Source: Saturnia japonica
Lineage: Eukaryota > Arthropoda > Insecta > Lepidoptera > Saturniidae
Reading direction: 5' to 3'
Assembly (NCBI GenBank): GCA_033032175.1
Contig: CM065322.1
Location: 11,284,001 to 11,348,000, forward strand
DNA: 64,000 nt
A program made the position numbers and the translations under genes. Below are positions 39,203 to 51,370 of this stretch, one piece after another (the stretch's first letter is position 1; each line of letters begins with the position of its first letter). The notes below the pieces were generated by a model, which made no database searches, was not told the DNA's origin, and worked only from the letters and a program-made list of their open reading frames with translations.

Positions 39203-39724
39203 TCTATACAATTAATAAAATTGAAATGTCTATTTGTAATGTCAAAATAACAGTTTTTATTAATGCATATGAAAGTATATACGATACATATAACAAAAAG
39301 CCTATTTTAAAATTTTTTGTCTGTCTGTCTGTCCGTTTGTTCCGGGTAATCTCTGAAACGCTGTGACCAATTTTGACGGCACTTTCACTGATAGAGAGCT
39401 GATGATATAGGGAGTAAGTTAGGCTACTTTTATTTTAGAAAAAGAATTAAGGTTCCGCACATATAAATAAAAACTGGTCATGAAATCAATTCGGGCGCTT
39501 AAATGGCTTATGCTGAGTAAACCATAAGAGTTATAGCAAATGAATATACTACATAATTGTAGGCATTAAAAAGACCTACAAAAACATCCGGGAGAGTATA
39601 CATCTATCTTCTAAGGAACACCCACAATAAGTATTTTTGTCTTTAAAATAGCCGGGAGCGGCGGGGAGCAAGATTCGCGCGGGCATTCTGTAGTCCACGT
39701 GAGCGAAGCCACGGGCACAGCTAG
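39203..39724 (+). mobile_element. H1 Helitron copy 6, complete (reference copy)
   Basis: A|TCTATACAATTAATAAAATTG...GCCACGGGCACAGCTAG|T, 522 bp. It includes the tandem CTGTCTGTCTGTCC before TTTGTTCCGGGTAATCTC, the TTAAGGTTCCGC block, GGCTTATGCTGAGTAAACC, CTAAGGAACACCCACAATAA and CGCGCGGGCATTCTGTAG. There is no protein or Rep/helicase, so it is non-autonomous. Confidence 0.92.
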
Positions 39725-40355
39725 TATCTTATATAACTAGTCTATATTCTCTTTGTGCCGTCATTTCGTTTTGTTTTGGTATATTTTTAATTTATTTGCA
39801 CTTCTTTCATTCTTAATATTATTTAACGTAATTTTAACCACATGTCTATAATTCTTAATAAATTATACTATGAAAAGGTAAATTTCATTTTGCATAAAAA
39901 CTTGAATTAATATATTATTTATACATAGTATAAAATGTCCTTATGTACGCTTAGATCATTCAAACTACGCGACGGTTTTTAATGGGGGTTTTCACTAACG
40001 TTTAGAGAATTTTTTTAGGAAGGTTTGTTTGTATATACAATACATTCTACAATAGTTCTTAAAAAAGCCTAGAGAAGAGTCCACGATGGCATGTCTGTTT
40101 TCTAAGGTCATTATATTACATTGTATATGTATATTACGTTATTTGCGTAGCTATTTTCACCAATTCAGAATTAATCTTTATCCAGACGGCTTTGTTAGTT
40201 AACTTGGGTACTTAATGCAGATTCAAATTATTGTCTTTTACAGTTTTCCATTTAAATGAATACCGTAGAAAATATCACGAATTCAGAACTATTCTACCTA
40301 CCTTAAATAAACCAAATGATAAATTACGCGACGTAACATAACATACCATCACGCC

Positions 40356-40821
40356 TGTATCCCCGAAGTGTTAGGCAGAGGTGAACAACCATAGTTCGCC
40401 AGGTATGTTTTAGGCCTCACGTAATAGGGGGCGAGCCTATAGCCATTATACCTATTGTGAATAAAAGACGTCCACAATATTTTAATGTGTGCTAAATTAA
40501 TAGCGCTTGTTTTATTCTTGTTTCTTACAAAGTTACAGTAGTTCGTAGTAACAATGTGGTTTCTTAATAACGTTCTTGACTGTAGTTTGCTTGTAGATTC
40601 GCTGCTTGCTGTTGCTGGTGTTGTGTTTCTCGAACTGATCGCAGTACTGCCGCCCTCTCCGCTATATTTAACCTCGCCCTTTGCCTCGCAACCGGTAGTG
40701 CGATGGATTCCGTGCGGGGCGTCGCTCAGCCAATGAGCGCGCACGCCCTGTGTGCGCGCTCTCGGCAGTACCATGAGTCACCATGCCAGATGTTCCGAGT
40801 CTGGCATGGTTCATCCTTACA
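40356..40821 (-). mobile_element. probable solo LTR
   Basis: Read on the minus strand: starts TGTAAGGATGAACCATGCCA, ends GGGGATACA (TGTA..TACA ends). A perfect 10-base hairpin (CCATGCCAGA / TCTGGCATGG, 40781-40790 and 40800-40809) lies near the start. A TATA-like TTAAATATA and GC-rich promoter follow, then an AATAAAA signal, in the order U3-R-U5. Length 466 bp. No second LTR, no internal retroelement genes and no clear target duplication were found, so the ends are tentative. The minus-strand frame 40349-40774 is not a gene. Confidence 0.5.
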
Positions 40822-41577
40822 ACTAGTGAAATTTATACATTTAAACTTACAACTAGTTATATTCTTATTCTAATCGTTTTAAAATACACATATTCACACA
40901 TATTCAGTTCATATTATTATATCTATTCCTAACACGTATTATTTCATTTATTTGTTCATTCTATACTATTAGACTATCGTTATTCGCTCGCCCCGTTCGC
41001 TGTCCGCAACAATACCCATGCGAAGCGGTCTGCATGTCTTTTTTAGTGTATATATAATTCGAGAATCCTTAATATCATTCAATTATTTTTCATAATCGTA
41101 TTTTGATCTTTAATCAGGTTTCAGTGTAGGATATATTGTTGTTATTTTAGGATGCATAAGAAATATACTGTGATAATTATGATAATAGTGAATCAAGTGC
41201 AAATATAGTTTACCGCCAGCATCTCTTAATCCAATACGTTCCTTAAACTTTGAATGTAACAAATAAAAAATAAGCGAAGCTACTGATGCCTATTTAAATC
41301 TATACTAGCGGTCGCCCTAAGGTCGAAATTCGACCAGCGACTTTTTGATTTGACGTTTGCAGTATTCATGAACCTAAACAATGAGTATTATCTACATCAC
41401 TTGCTGTCAATATTCCTTGAGGTCGGGTTAGGATTCGCAGTATTAATTTATTTTATTTTATATATTAGTAACAGATATTATAGATAAATTTTAGCTTTCT
41501 GCACTTCTTCTCCATATAGACTTTAACCATGCCAAATCTCGCAGTCTTCCGTGCACGCAATACGCAATAGAATGATA

Positions 41578-41917
41578 TCTATACAATTAATAAAATTGAA
41601 GTTTTTTTTATGTCAGATTGACAGCTTTTTAATAAATGCCAATGAGAGTAACTTAGAGTACTTTTTTTTAGAAAAAGAATTATGGTTTCGCGCAATTAAA
41701 AAAAAGACGTCATGGTGAATCAATTCGGGCGCTTAAGTGGCTTACGCTGAGTAAACCATAAGTAATATATCAAATTAATGTACTACATAATTGTAGACAT
41801 TAAAAAGACCTTTAAAAAAGTAAATCTTCTAAGAATGATCCACAATAAGCATTTTTGTTTTTAAAATAACTGGGAGCGGTAAAGCAAGTTTCGTAAGCAA
41901 AGCCGCGGGCGCAGCTA
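41578..41917 (+). mobile_element. H1 Helitron copy 7, internally deleted
   Basis: Starts A|TCTATACAATTAATAAAATT. It lacks about 150 bases (the TGTTCCGGGTAATC block), then continues with the GAATTATGGTTTCGCGC, TTACGCTGAGTAAACC and ACAATAAGCATTTTTG blocks. It ends CGGGCGCAGCTAC, with the last base of CTAG changed. Confidence 0.8.
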
Positions 41918-44065
41918 CATCATTTATAAAGAAATATTATTACATGAATTATTTGCATTAAAATATTTGCCATTTTTACACGTTAAGTCGGGACGTAAAA
42001 TGTTATTAACTAAAAACAGACGATTCATCGAATAACAGTTTACATGGCATTGTTAATACCCGATATACAAAAAGTAAACCGGCCAGTGTTACCTTTTACC
42101 GTTTCACCGGGAGCACGATAAAATGGATGAGGTAATAATAATATCAATATCAGTCTGGCTCATTCATTCTTTACTATATACTGACAATATAGTTATGTTT
42201 GAACATTTTTTGTGTAGATACGCAGAGGGATAGCCCGACGGCGTTTAATAATATGTAAAGGAAGGCAAGGTTACACCCACACTTGCACAGTGTCCGTGTA
42301 AGATGCGTTTGTAGTTGAGGGAATCCCCAACTTTTTATAAACGCAATCAGAGTTATGTAATGTTTGTCCGTATCCGTCCGTGCCTACGGTTGCGTCGGTG
42401 CTCCACCGCACACAACTGTTTGTACGAATGCCAATGTTATACATTACTTGTTTTAGTCACAGGTCATTAACATTGTTGTTAACATATTCAATATTGGTCC
42501 ACTGTTTAAATATTTGTACTATAAATTCGAATATATATTTTATTTATTTTATCGACTTTTAAAAGGCCACAAAACGATATGCTTTTCCTTACTTCTCACA
42601 ATAATTATTGGGAACCAAATAATACGTCTGTTTTAATTTTCCAGAATAATATTATATATCAGATTGGTTTAAATATTATGTTTACCTCTCGCTAAGTGGT
42701 GGCGGTACAACATGTTTTCTTCTTTCACTCTCTATCAACTGTTATCTCGATTTTTCACACAATCCATCTATATCTTCTTAGGTCTTGCTATATCCGTAGT
42801 TCTGTACAGCTTTATACTTCTAAAGTTTAAACCTTAAAATATTTATTAAATTATCCAACCGAACATAAATAAACAATTAATCAAATATATCCATACCTCC
42901 AAATTGAAACTCTTTGATATATAAGTATTGTGTTGTGTAAAGAAATTTGATTCTATTTCAATCAACTCTTCATCCTGGCCGATAAGACTAATAGGAACTG
43001 TTTCCAGAGACAAATGATTACGCAGGATATAATTATAAGTATGGCTTACAGAACACAGATGTATACTTTGTTCTCTTCATACGATGGAACGGATATTCGT
43101 TGCAACTGTAGGCAAGGTAGAAAAAAAAGAAGAAGAAAAATGTCTAAGTTTTACAATAATTTTTCTTTTAATGAACAACATAAATAATGTATGCATTACT
43201 CCTGAGCATACTTTGACATTGAGGTTAATGTTTAGGCCGTTGGTAATGACATAATAGTGATGCAAGTGGGTGAATGCGCTGGGTACGAACTGCATTAGGA
43301 ATGCGGTCACATTCTTAACGGCTCACACTTGCACTGGCGCCTTAGGTGCAGTTGAAATGCCGCCTACAAGTAATATGCAGTTTTATTATCATTTGTATAT
43401 TTTACTTGGCTTTAATGTTGGACGAGAATGTATTTCTTTTCAAAGATCAATTTTTTTCTATTTATATTGTTTTCATAATTTTGTAGATATAAAAACAATA
43501 TTCCTAATCTTTATCTACATGAAAGTTTAAGATACCTCCTATTTGTAGCATTTTTTATGATTCACTGATCTATTCGGCGGGACGTATTTTAATGTAGTAA
43601 AGTTTGGTCAAGTCAATGGAATATTTAAAGTTCAAAGAAAAAATTACTAAGATTTTTAAAGTACCTGAATAGAATAAGTATAGTCTAGACGAAAAATACC
43701 CCCACCACCATTAAATAATTGCCATTGTCACTCTACGAAATCAACACAAGTCCACTAGCACCCTGATATAATAGCAACTCACAATATTAAGCAAACACTA
43801 CTGTATATATTTAACATAATTGTGTGACGACTCACGTCATACGTAACTGTACACATTGCGAAACTAAATTATATATTTATGACATCAACATTCCTTTTAT
43901 GTAATCTATAGGCAACATTTAAATAACAGTTGCATGTATCAAACAGCTGATTTTACTACGAAACGTCTTGTTTAAACACAATTTACATTATTATCCGCCA
44001 TTCGTTCCGTGGACTACATACGTAATTAAATGTTTTCTTTATCTAATGCTTAATCAGATACGTCA

Positions 44066-44490
44066 TCTATACATATAATTACTCACTTGTCCTGACTTAC
44101 TGACTGAGCCTAAACTACCGGGGATAGGACTGTGAAAATTTGCATGCCAGTTCCTTTTAAATTGAAGATGAGCACTAAAAAAGAAATTTCGAAAAATCAA
44201 CCCATAAATTGATGAAGGGGGATGAAAATACGTTATTTTTGAGAATAGATCTATGAAAATTTGTATTTAGCAATTCAATTAGAAAGTAAAAAAGACGTGT
44301 TGAATAGTATTTTTTTAATTTAATACCTAAGGGTGTAAAAGATGGGGTGAAATTTCTATAATACAAGTAACGACATCTATTACCCAAAGACAGTAAGTAC
44401 CAATGAATGTTATCAAAATAAAAAGTTTGCAAGTAACGACATCTACTCATATTCAAAATTTTACAGCGGGGGAAACCGTGGGGCACCTCC
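44066..44490 (+). mobile_element. Helitron-like element, TCTATACATATAATTACTCA start
   Basis: Starts A|TCTATACATATAATT and contains CTGACTTACTGACTGAG, a tandem text common at the 5' end of one lepidopteran Helitron group, and CCTAAACTACCGGGGATAGG. Its 3' end is not defined. The minus-strand frame 44175-44486 is not a gene. Confidence 0.45.
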
Positions 44491-44781
44491 AGTAATGAAT
44501 AAAAATTAAGACTGAATTAGATATACCGTTTATAGTTATCGTGTTAACAAACACAGCCAAACCTAAAAATAAATTATTTTTCTAATCATTGAATAAATCG
44601 ATGAAACTAATCTCATACAAGAAATTTGAACCTTTAATGAGACTAAATATATTTAAATGAAAGGACACTTAAATACATAATAAATAAGTAACAACAGCAA
44701 ATTAAAAAAAAAATCAGTCTAAGCTCAAACTACGTAAGTAAAAAAGATGAACAGTGTTGTAATTTATTATTTTATTAATAA

Positions 44782-44830
44782 CTAGCAACCGCCCGTGACT
44801 TCGTTCGCGTTAATCTATATTAATATTATA
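44782..44830 (-). repeat. Helitron 3' end fragment
   Basis: CTAGCAACCGCCCGTGACTT reads on the minus strand as the AAGTCACGGGCGG..CTAG end of a Helitron; the body was not found. Confidence 0.4.
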
Positions 44831-45073
44831 CTCCCCACTTCTACACGGCAAGAAAACACATCACTAACAGGTGGTGTTTATAAAAATTGTAATTTCTTAA
44901 AATGTTAATTACTTTTTATTGAATGAATAAGATGTGATATTATTTTTTTAGATAAGTACCAAGTATCTAAGAAGTAAAAATAGTTTTATAATATAATATG
45001 TATGCAACCGAAAAGTGCGTAGATTTAACGTTGGCGTCACTGTGACGTCACCCATTGCATTCAGTGACCCCTA

Positions 45074-45493
45074 AGGCCAGGAACACACGATGAAACGCGA
45101 AAGTATGAAAATGCAACTGAGTTACTTTTGCGTTTCAACTGCATATTATCATATATGAACCCAGACATAACGTGACCAGTTTGAAACGCGTTGGAATAGG
45201 TTTCTGATCAGTTGCATTAAAACCGTCCTGGGGTAATTCCGTGTCGCGAGTTCTATATGTTCTACAAATCTATATCTATTACGTAATAATAAAATCCTCA
45301 TCCCTTGAACTTGACATAATAAACACACATACAACGTCTGCGCTCAAAGAGTACTGAATTTTTTATGAGAAAATATCAGTTTCATCACAATAGATTGCGC
45401 TGCTCGTGTGTGGATCACGCATTCAGATTAGTTTCAAACTTGAGCTTAAAATAGATTTCGTTGTACTTACGTTTCATCGTGTGTTCTGGGCCT
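45074..45493. mobile_element. TA-flanked MITE with AGGCC(C)AGAACACACG ends
   Basis: 420 bp. Left end AGGCCAGGAACACACGATGA; the right end in reverse is AGGCCCAGAACACACGATGA, continuing AACG. TA on both sides (45072-45073, 45494-45495). The interior includes GAAACGCG motifs in both orientations. No coding. Confidence 0.87.
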
Positions 45494-45580
45494 TAGTCGG
45501 ATTTACGTTTCACCAAACTATCTGAAAGCTGCCTTCAGGACTAAAACTGGTTCATTAGTAACTATATTTAAATAAAGTTA

Positions 45581-46124
45581 TCCATACTAATATTATAAAT
45601 GCGAAAGTAACTCTATCTGTATGTCTGTTACAAACGTAAAACTCACGCCTAAACCGCGGAACTAATTTTGATAAATTTTGGATATAGAGATAGATTGGAC
45701 CTGTGGAAAGGACCATAGCCTACCTTTTGTCGCGCAAATAAAACCCATCGTTTCTCAAATTAGGGATATGAAAATTCAATTTTATGCTTTTGGTTATAAA
45801 GAGGGTTTCGCATTTTTTTCAATCACCCGGCATGGCGGTACAGTAAGGTATGATTCTACAATAAAGGTGATTTCAATTATTTTTGAGTTTTATTAGGATG
45901 GTTTAGGTGTTGGATTCATATTGCCATATAATTAGAATACCATACACATATTGATCGCGTTACGGGATCAGCCGGTATATATTCAGTAATATAGCGGAGT
46001 CGTAGGGATCTCCACCACTATACACATAGTGATAAATCCATCTATGTTTTCTTTTGGTTTGTCGTGTTCCGAGGTCAGAGTCGGTCTACATCCCATAATA
46101 CGCAGACGAAGTCGCGGGTATTAG
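45581..46124 (+). mobile_element. Helitron, TACTAATATTATAAATGCG family
   Basis: Starts A|TCCATACTAATATTATAAA, then GCGAAAGTAACTCTATCTG. It ends near CAGACGAAGTCGCGGGTATTAG|T at 46124. The GACGAAGTCGCGGG 3' arm and the start are those of a very common lepidopteran Helitron. No protein is encoded; the frame 45678-45896 lies within it. Confidence 0.75.
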
Positions 46125-46389
46125 TCAGTTTATTGTAATATACCATTGTAATGGGTCGGTGAGGGGAACTTTGAAACTATAAGAGGTATAGAGAAATAAA
46201 TATATTCTGAACCATGAGACATCGATTTTAAAGATAAGATAAACTGCATTCATACATTTTCAAAGATATTCACGAGCCGGGAATCGATTCAATCATAAAA
46301 AAAGTGTGTCATTTCATTACGACAATATTGATAGTTTAGGTTGTGAGGAATAAATGTTGCTAGGAAACCCTGTGTTTAAATTTAACTCT

Positions 46390-46585
46390 TTTAGGGAACG
46401 ATATTGTTAGCTTTTTAAATGGTGGATTTGCTTTAATATTATCTATATGGATGTTATTAGACCTTCAACAGTAGGTTTTGTGTACTTCATATTTAAGGTA
46501 ACCCCACAAGTAATAATCAAGTGAGGTTAAATCTGGTGAGCTCATTTCAACCGATCCATTTGTGTAGGAAAAGTTGCATCTGGAG
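46390..46585 (-). pseudogene. transposase relic, SPDLTSLDYYLWG block
   Basis: On the minus strand it encodes MSSPDLTSLDYYLWGYLKYE, then a stop, then IKANPPFKKL. The SPDLT(S/P)LD(Y/F)xLWG block is the third-Asp region of a Tc1/mariner-like transposase group common in insects. Only this segment is recognisable. Confidence 0.65.
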
Positions 46586-47275
46586 GCACGGCAGTGTCCT
46601 CGCCAAGTCGAGCGCAAGGCGCAAGGTTCTCAAAGTAACTTACGACCCTTTTGACCCTCTGTAACTTGGTTGTGTTAAAAGCAAGAACTTTGTATTTTTA
46701 AAGATAAAGAGGATATACTATAACTGATTATAATACCAATAAACCTAATAATTATACCTCATAGTTTACGAATTATCGCTAGTCAAAGTTCTTTAATTTT
46801 TTCACTGACATACTCATCGATCTTTAGCGGAATTCGGGAATGTATTTTTCGGGATTGCGAAATGATTTGGAAATTGAATAGCACCATAATTATAAAAGAA
46901 TAATCTACTATTTCGTTACTAAGTAGGTAAATCTAGTCAGTGCACCAAATAATAAAGAATTTTAATTAGTAGTATATGTTGCCGTTCAATTGTCAAGCCA
47001 CTATAATTATTATAGAAATAAAGGTGTTTAATATTGATACGGTCACAACATATTTAATAGTTAATTGATTAGATAACAATTTATAACATAGTTGTTGAAT
47101 AGGTAGGTTAAATAACTGATTTGGTTTTACATGAGATTTCACAATTTTTTATAGTGAAAGAACTGCTTTCCAAGACTTAGCATTTTTTACATTTTGTTTT
47201 TGATGAGATTTCACTTAACTACTGGGCTTCTCTATAATAAGATTTATTTTTGTAAAATTTATGATGGACATTTGA

Positions 47276-47450
47276 GCAACATGTACCGATGTACATGTAC
47301 ATAAATTCCGAGGAATGTTAGAAGATCTCTTACAATTACTATGTGAAATGTTGAGTGAAGACATAATTATTCCGAGTGTATTTCCAACAGGATGGAAAGC
47401 ACACAAAAGCGTAATCGCAACTGATAACTCCTTACAAAAATTTTTGACGA
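47276..47450 (+). other. unrecognised open stretch left of the mariner
   Basis: Reads ATCTDVHVHKFRGMLEDLLQ and continues LLCEMLSEDIII to FLTRTA before running into the mariner left end. The composition looks protein-like, with an amphipathic leucine-rich helix. I do not recognise it. It could be an old transposase piece, because the mariner sits in another transposon relic, or chance. Confidence 0.25.
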
Positions 47451-48733
47451 GGACGGCACTGAAAATTTCGGGAATCAAGGAACTGACACAACATTACTAT
47501 TTAAAAATGTATTTATTGCTTTTCGAAGTATTCTCCGCGAAATTTGACACATTTTTCCATACGATGGAACCAATCATTGAAGCAACCATTCCATTCGGAA
47601 GTTGGGGTCTCCAAAATGGCCGTTTTGTAGGCGACCACAGCTTCTTCAGGTGATGAAATCTCTGTCCACGCAATTTATTCTTTATTTTAGGGAAAGTATA
47701 GAAATCATTAGGGCTTAGGTCGGGGCTGTACGGCGGATGGTCTAATAATTCTATGTTTTCTTGCTCTAAAAACGCTTTTGTTCTGTGCGCGGTGTGAGAA
47801 CTCGCATTGTCGTGATGGAGGATGATGCGGCGGTTGCCGTTCTCTTTACGGAGTTCAGAAACGACCTGTGGCAAACAAATGCTAGCATACCATTCTGCAT
47901 TAACCGTTCTTTGTCCCTCAAGAGGAATAGTCGTAACATGGCCGGTTTTGGAGACAAACGTGGCCACCATTTTTTTTGCAACACTCCGTGAACGAATAAT
48001 TTTTGTTGGCTTTAACTCATTTTCGAACACCCAAACTCGTGACTGGTTTTTGTTTCGGGTTCGTACGCGTATATCCAGGATTCGTCACCTGATACGATGT
48101 TGTATACAGCATTTGAGGATCCTGCGTGGAATCTTTCGAGAGTTCTGACGCACCAAGTAACGCGAGCCGCTTTTTGCTCTTCACAGAGCGAATGCGGTAT
48201 CCATCGGGAAAACAACTTTTTTACACCTAATTGTTCATGCAAGATTATTTGTATTTGACTCATGCCAATGTCTAAAGTTGCCTGAATTTCGCGGTATGTC
48301 ATATGTCGATCTTCCTCAATCAGCTTACGACCAGCATCAACGTTTTCTTGGGTGACTGCAGTTTTTTGACGACCTTGACGAGGATCATCACTGAGCTTGA
48401 CACGTCCACGTTGAAATTCAGCAAACCAGCGATAAATTGTGGTTTTGGATGGGGCTTCATCACCAAATGCAGAAATCATCCGGTCAACACACAGTTTTTG
48501 TGTTAAACCACTTCAAAAGTCATAATAAATCATCGCTCTTGAATTTTCTCGAGTCAATTCCATTTTCTCAAGGACTAAACAAGTTTGACAAAACCTTGTG
48601 ACAAGACCGAGAATCTTTTTTTTAAATAAATAAATTGTATTCGATTTTTTAAACCAAGGAGTTTTCAATTAAAAAGATTTTAATATGACAGGAACAGTGG
48701 AAATATTCCATTCCCGATACTTTTAGTGCAACC
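47451..48733 (-). mobile_element. mariner transposon, nearly full length, inactivated
   Basis: About 1.28 kb. The right end in reverse starts AGGTTGCACTAAAAGTATCG and the left end has GGCACTGAAAATTTCGGGAA, imperfect terminal repeats; TA follows on the right (48734-48735), but the left TA is lost. The transposase reads on minus from about 48563. The DDE residues fall in GDESWIYAYEPE, ILHHDNASSHTA and YSPDLSPNDFYTFP; the second and third Asp are 34 residues apart (DD34D), as in mariner. Lesions: one premature stop in the N-terminal HTH region, a frameshift near 48030 that separates the two main open frames (48012-48479 and 47497-48030), and another near 47650. The element is dead but fairly young. 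Confidence 0.9.
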
Positions 48734-48744
48734 TATGTAATACA

Positions 48745-48850
48745 AACTAAGTCGCCAGATTTAACTACACTAGATTATTTCTTGTGTGATTACATTAAAA
48801 CTAAAAGTTTAGAAGGTCAACCACGACAGCGTAACCCGATACACGATAAA
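48745..48850 (+). pseudogene. second transposase relic, SPDLTTLDYFLCD block
   Basis: On + it encodes QTKSPDLTTLDYFLCDYIKT followed by KSLEGQPRQ, the same transposase group as the relic at 46390-46585 but on the opposite strand. The mariner right end (TA 48734) lies 11 bases before it, so the mariner may have inserted in this older transposon. Confidence 0.65.
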
Positions 48851-49411
48851 GACCATTAAAAAAAACTGACCCCTTCAAACTGCAAAACCCAAACTACAAA
48901 GAAAATGGGTGTTATGGTGAACATTTCAAAACAAATAAATTAATTCATCATATTCTTTTAACTTAGACTCAGAGGGTTTTATAGCAACATTTATTCCTTA
49001 AAACCCACACTATCAACTGTCGTAATAAAATGACGTAGTTTTTTTTTTTTAATGATTTGGTTCAAATCCCGCATCGTGTACAAGATTTTTTGAAAATCTG
49101 TGAAAGCAGTTTTTCTTGTCTTTAAAATAGATGTCATGCTTCTTTACAACATATTTCTCTATTTCATATAGTTTCAGAGATCCCTTCACTAACCCATTAC
49201 AATGTTACACCGTGTATATTATTTTTAATGCAGATTTAAAAGGCGTCTTAATTTTCAATAACTCGACGTTTCGGTCTGGTTACACAGGTAGGTTATATGC
49301 AAAGGAGACCTTAGGGATGCTTGGTGACATTTTTTCAAGTAGGGGTTGTAGTAGATGGCTGGCTGGTACTAAAAAATATCCGACCACCGTGCAATGCTCT
49401 TGGTGACCATA

Positions 49412-49690
49412 GTTTTTTTTTTTTTATAAATACCTAATATACAAACATACGGCCTGCCTGATTGTAAGCGGCTACCGTAGGCTATGGACGCATGTAATAC
49501 TATAGGTATCATCAACTAGAGCATTACCGACCTTGAACCCCTTTCCCCAAGGATCTCAGGTAATCCTACTCACCGCAGGAACACAACTCAAGGTTAAAAG
49601 GCTGCGATCTTCTGTATGGTAATGCACTAGTCGGACTGACCCAAGTAGAAAAAAATCTCCAAAGAAATTTCGAAAAAATGTTAGATTACG
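49412..49690 (+). repeat. dispersed repeat R-A, copy 3
   Basis: ACATACGGCCTGCCTGATTG, TGGACGCATGTAATAC, ACTCACCGCAGGAACACAAC and GCGATCTTCTGTATGG match copies 1 and 2. Preceded by a T-rich run. Confidence 0.65.
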
Positions 49691-49699
49691 GAAGCACCA

Positions 49700-50165
49700 T
49701 CGTCACTCCTATTTCGGCCCGCAAAGCAGCAGTTCTAGGGCTGATGTGTTCCGATTTCAAGGGTACGACTAGGCAATAAACACATCTCCATTCAATATAA
49801 TTGCCTCCTCTCCTTTCTACAACAGAACTACACGCTCTAGGCTTCAAAGTCAATATTTTACGGAGATGGAGATCTCGACATGAACTAAAAAGTTCTCTAT
49901 GTCTTAAGTTTGTCTTACTTTGGAAGTTTCCTCCTTACAATATCGGGTCCTTCAAGCGTAAAGTGAAGAGATATTTAAGCAGGCCGGCATGACAGGGGCC
50001 ACCGCCGATGGATTTCAATATCTTGGTACCGTCCATTTGCCAAGCGACTATAAAAAAAACAGTTCTCAGGAGTAGTAAACCATTGACTGATCTCAGGTCT
50101 GCTGTTCTATTTGAAGTTGCAATGACCATAAATTGGCATATGGACTACGTGCCTCTTTGCTACTA
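49700..50165 (+). repeat. LINE ORF2 C-terminal fragment
   Basis: 49801-49992 encodes ...WKFPPYNIGSFKRKVKRYLS, the 'YNIxxFKRxVxxYL' end of ORF2 in Jockey/CR1-type LINEs, with upstream decayed sequence. It lies between R-A copies 3 and 4. Confidence 0.6.
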
Positions 50166-50329
50166 CCATTGAAATTGAATAATAATGGTATTGCTTTTAG
50201 TTTGGAATTCCTTGTAAAAATCGTGACAACAGCTAGTTGTTGTGCTTGTGCGGCAACTAGGTTGAAAACTCAAAGAACGTAAATGAGAAGAATTTAATAT
50301 AGGTTCGGTTTTAAATTATTTCTCTGTCC

Positions 50330-50510
50330 TATCTCTCTTCTTGAACCTTCTTCCTCAAGGAGCTCTGGAAACCTTGCTCACCACAGGAACACACCACAAG
50401 GCTATTACTTGTTTGCGATCTTCTATAGGGTGGGAGGTATTTCACTAGTCGGGATATCCCATCTAGAAATAAATTTCCGATGCGATTTCACTGTGTCCTA
50501 CTTCTACAAT
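50330..50510 (+). repeat. dispersed repeat R-A, copy 4 (3' part)
   Basis: AAGGAGCTCTGGAAACCTTG, CTCACCACAGGAACACACC and GCGATCTTCTATAGGGTGG match the second half of copies 1-3; the first half is absent. Confidence 0.6.
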
Positions 50511-51149
50511 ATATAGCATAATTTCAGTAATAAAAGAACTTACATTTTATTTTACTACTCGATCCATTTACCCGTTCTCGGTTGCTTTTCGCATCGCCAG
50601 TGAAAATAAAAACCTTTTACCTTTAAATTTGTTGCGGTTTACGTGTTAGCCTTGTCCGTACTTTCAAGCCGCAATTCCAACGATACGAAACTGTTACGTC
50701 ACGTTATACTCACAGCCCATACATACCTTTTATGCGTTCGTATCAATTGAGGGGTTACGAAAACGTTCTGTTTAATATCAGCTGTGAATCCCTCACCGTG
50801 TTTTGTTCCTGTGGTCATAGATTATTTTCTTTTATCAATGTTTGTTTTCAGGACATATTGTATGTATTTACATTTTTCTTACTGCATTTAATTTTTTTTT
50901 TTTGTTGTTATTGCTTTCTGTTTCATGTATGTTATGTTATAAACCTACGAAAAGTTATTTTTAGCTATTTATATATGGTTATGACATATTAATTTCGTGC
51001 GTGTGGAAGCATATAATTATGTATAGGTGCGTGTGGGTGGAACTAGTGCGCGGGCTGCGCAACTACCCGCTGATCAATTACTGCATAAATCAATACAAAT
51101 GTCGTCTTATACTATGGTTCTTTGTTCTAACTGAGTGAAGATACGAGAC

Positions 51150-51370
51150 CCGTCTCTACGGCTCCAGTTCTGTCCGGAAAGCTCGCTGAGGTATCCGCGG
51201 GGTCGGATGATTACTTATTAACGTAGGTGGAGGCTGGCTGACGCGGGCGGGTCGCTTTGAGCTCGTCGCGCGATCGATGCCGAGTCGGCCAATGGCGCGC
51301 CGCCGCCCTGCGCAACCCTCGCCGACCATCGCCCGTGCCGCACCCCGCAATACCGCCCCCATAAATCATT
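51150..51370. promoter_or_regulatory. GC-rich island 0.74 kb before osa exon 2
   Basis: A sharply GC- and CpG-rich stretch in AT-rich intron DNA, with a CCAAT box (GGCCAATGGCGCG near 51288) followed by many CpGs and then TA-rich sequence. It could be an alternative osa promoter or an enhancer. The minus-strand frame 51156-51362 has no recognisable domain. Confidence 0.3.

Noticed and set aside
49060..49085. B-box-like GGTTCAAATCCC, possible tRNA
   Set aside because: No A box or acceptor stem can be paired around it.
51156..51362. 68-codon minus-strand frame
   Set aside because: Composition effect of a CpG-rich patch; no motif.
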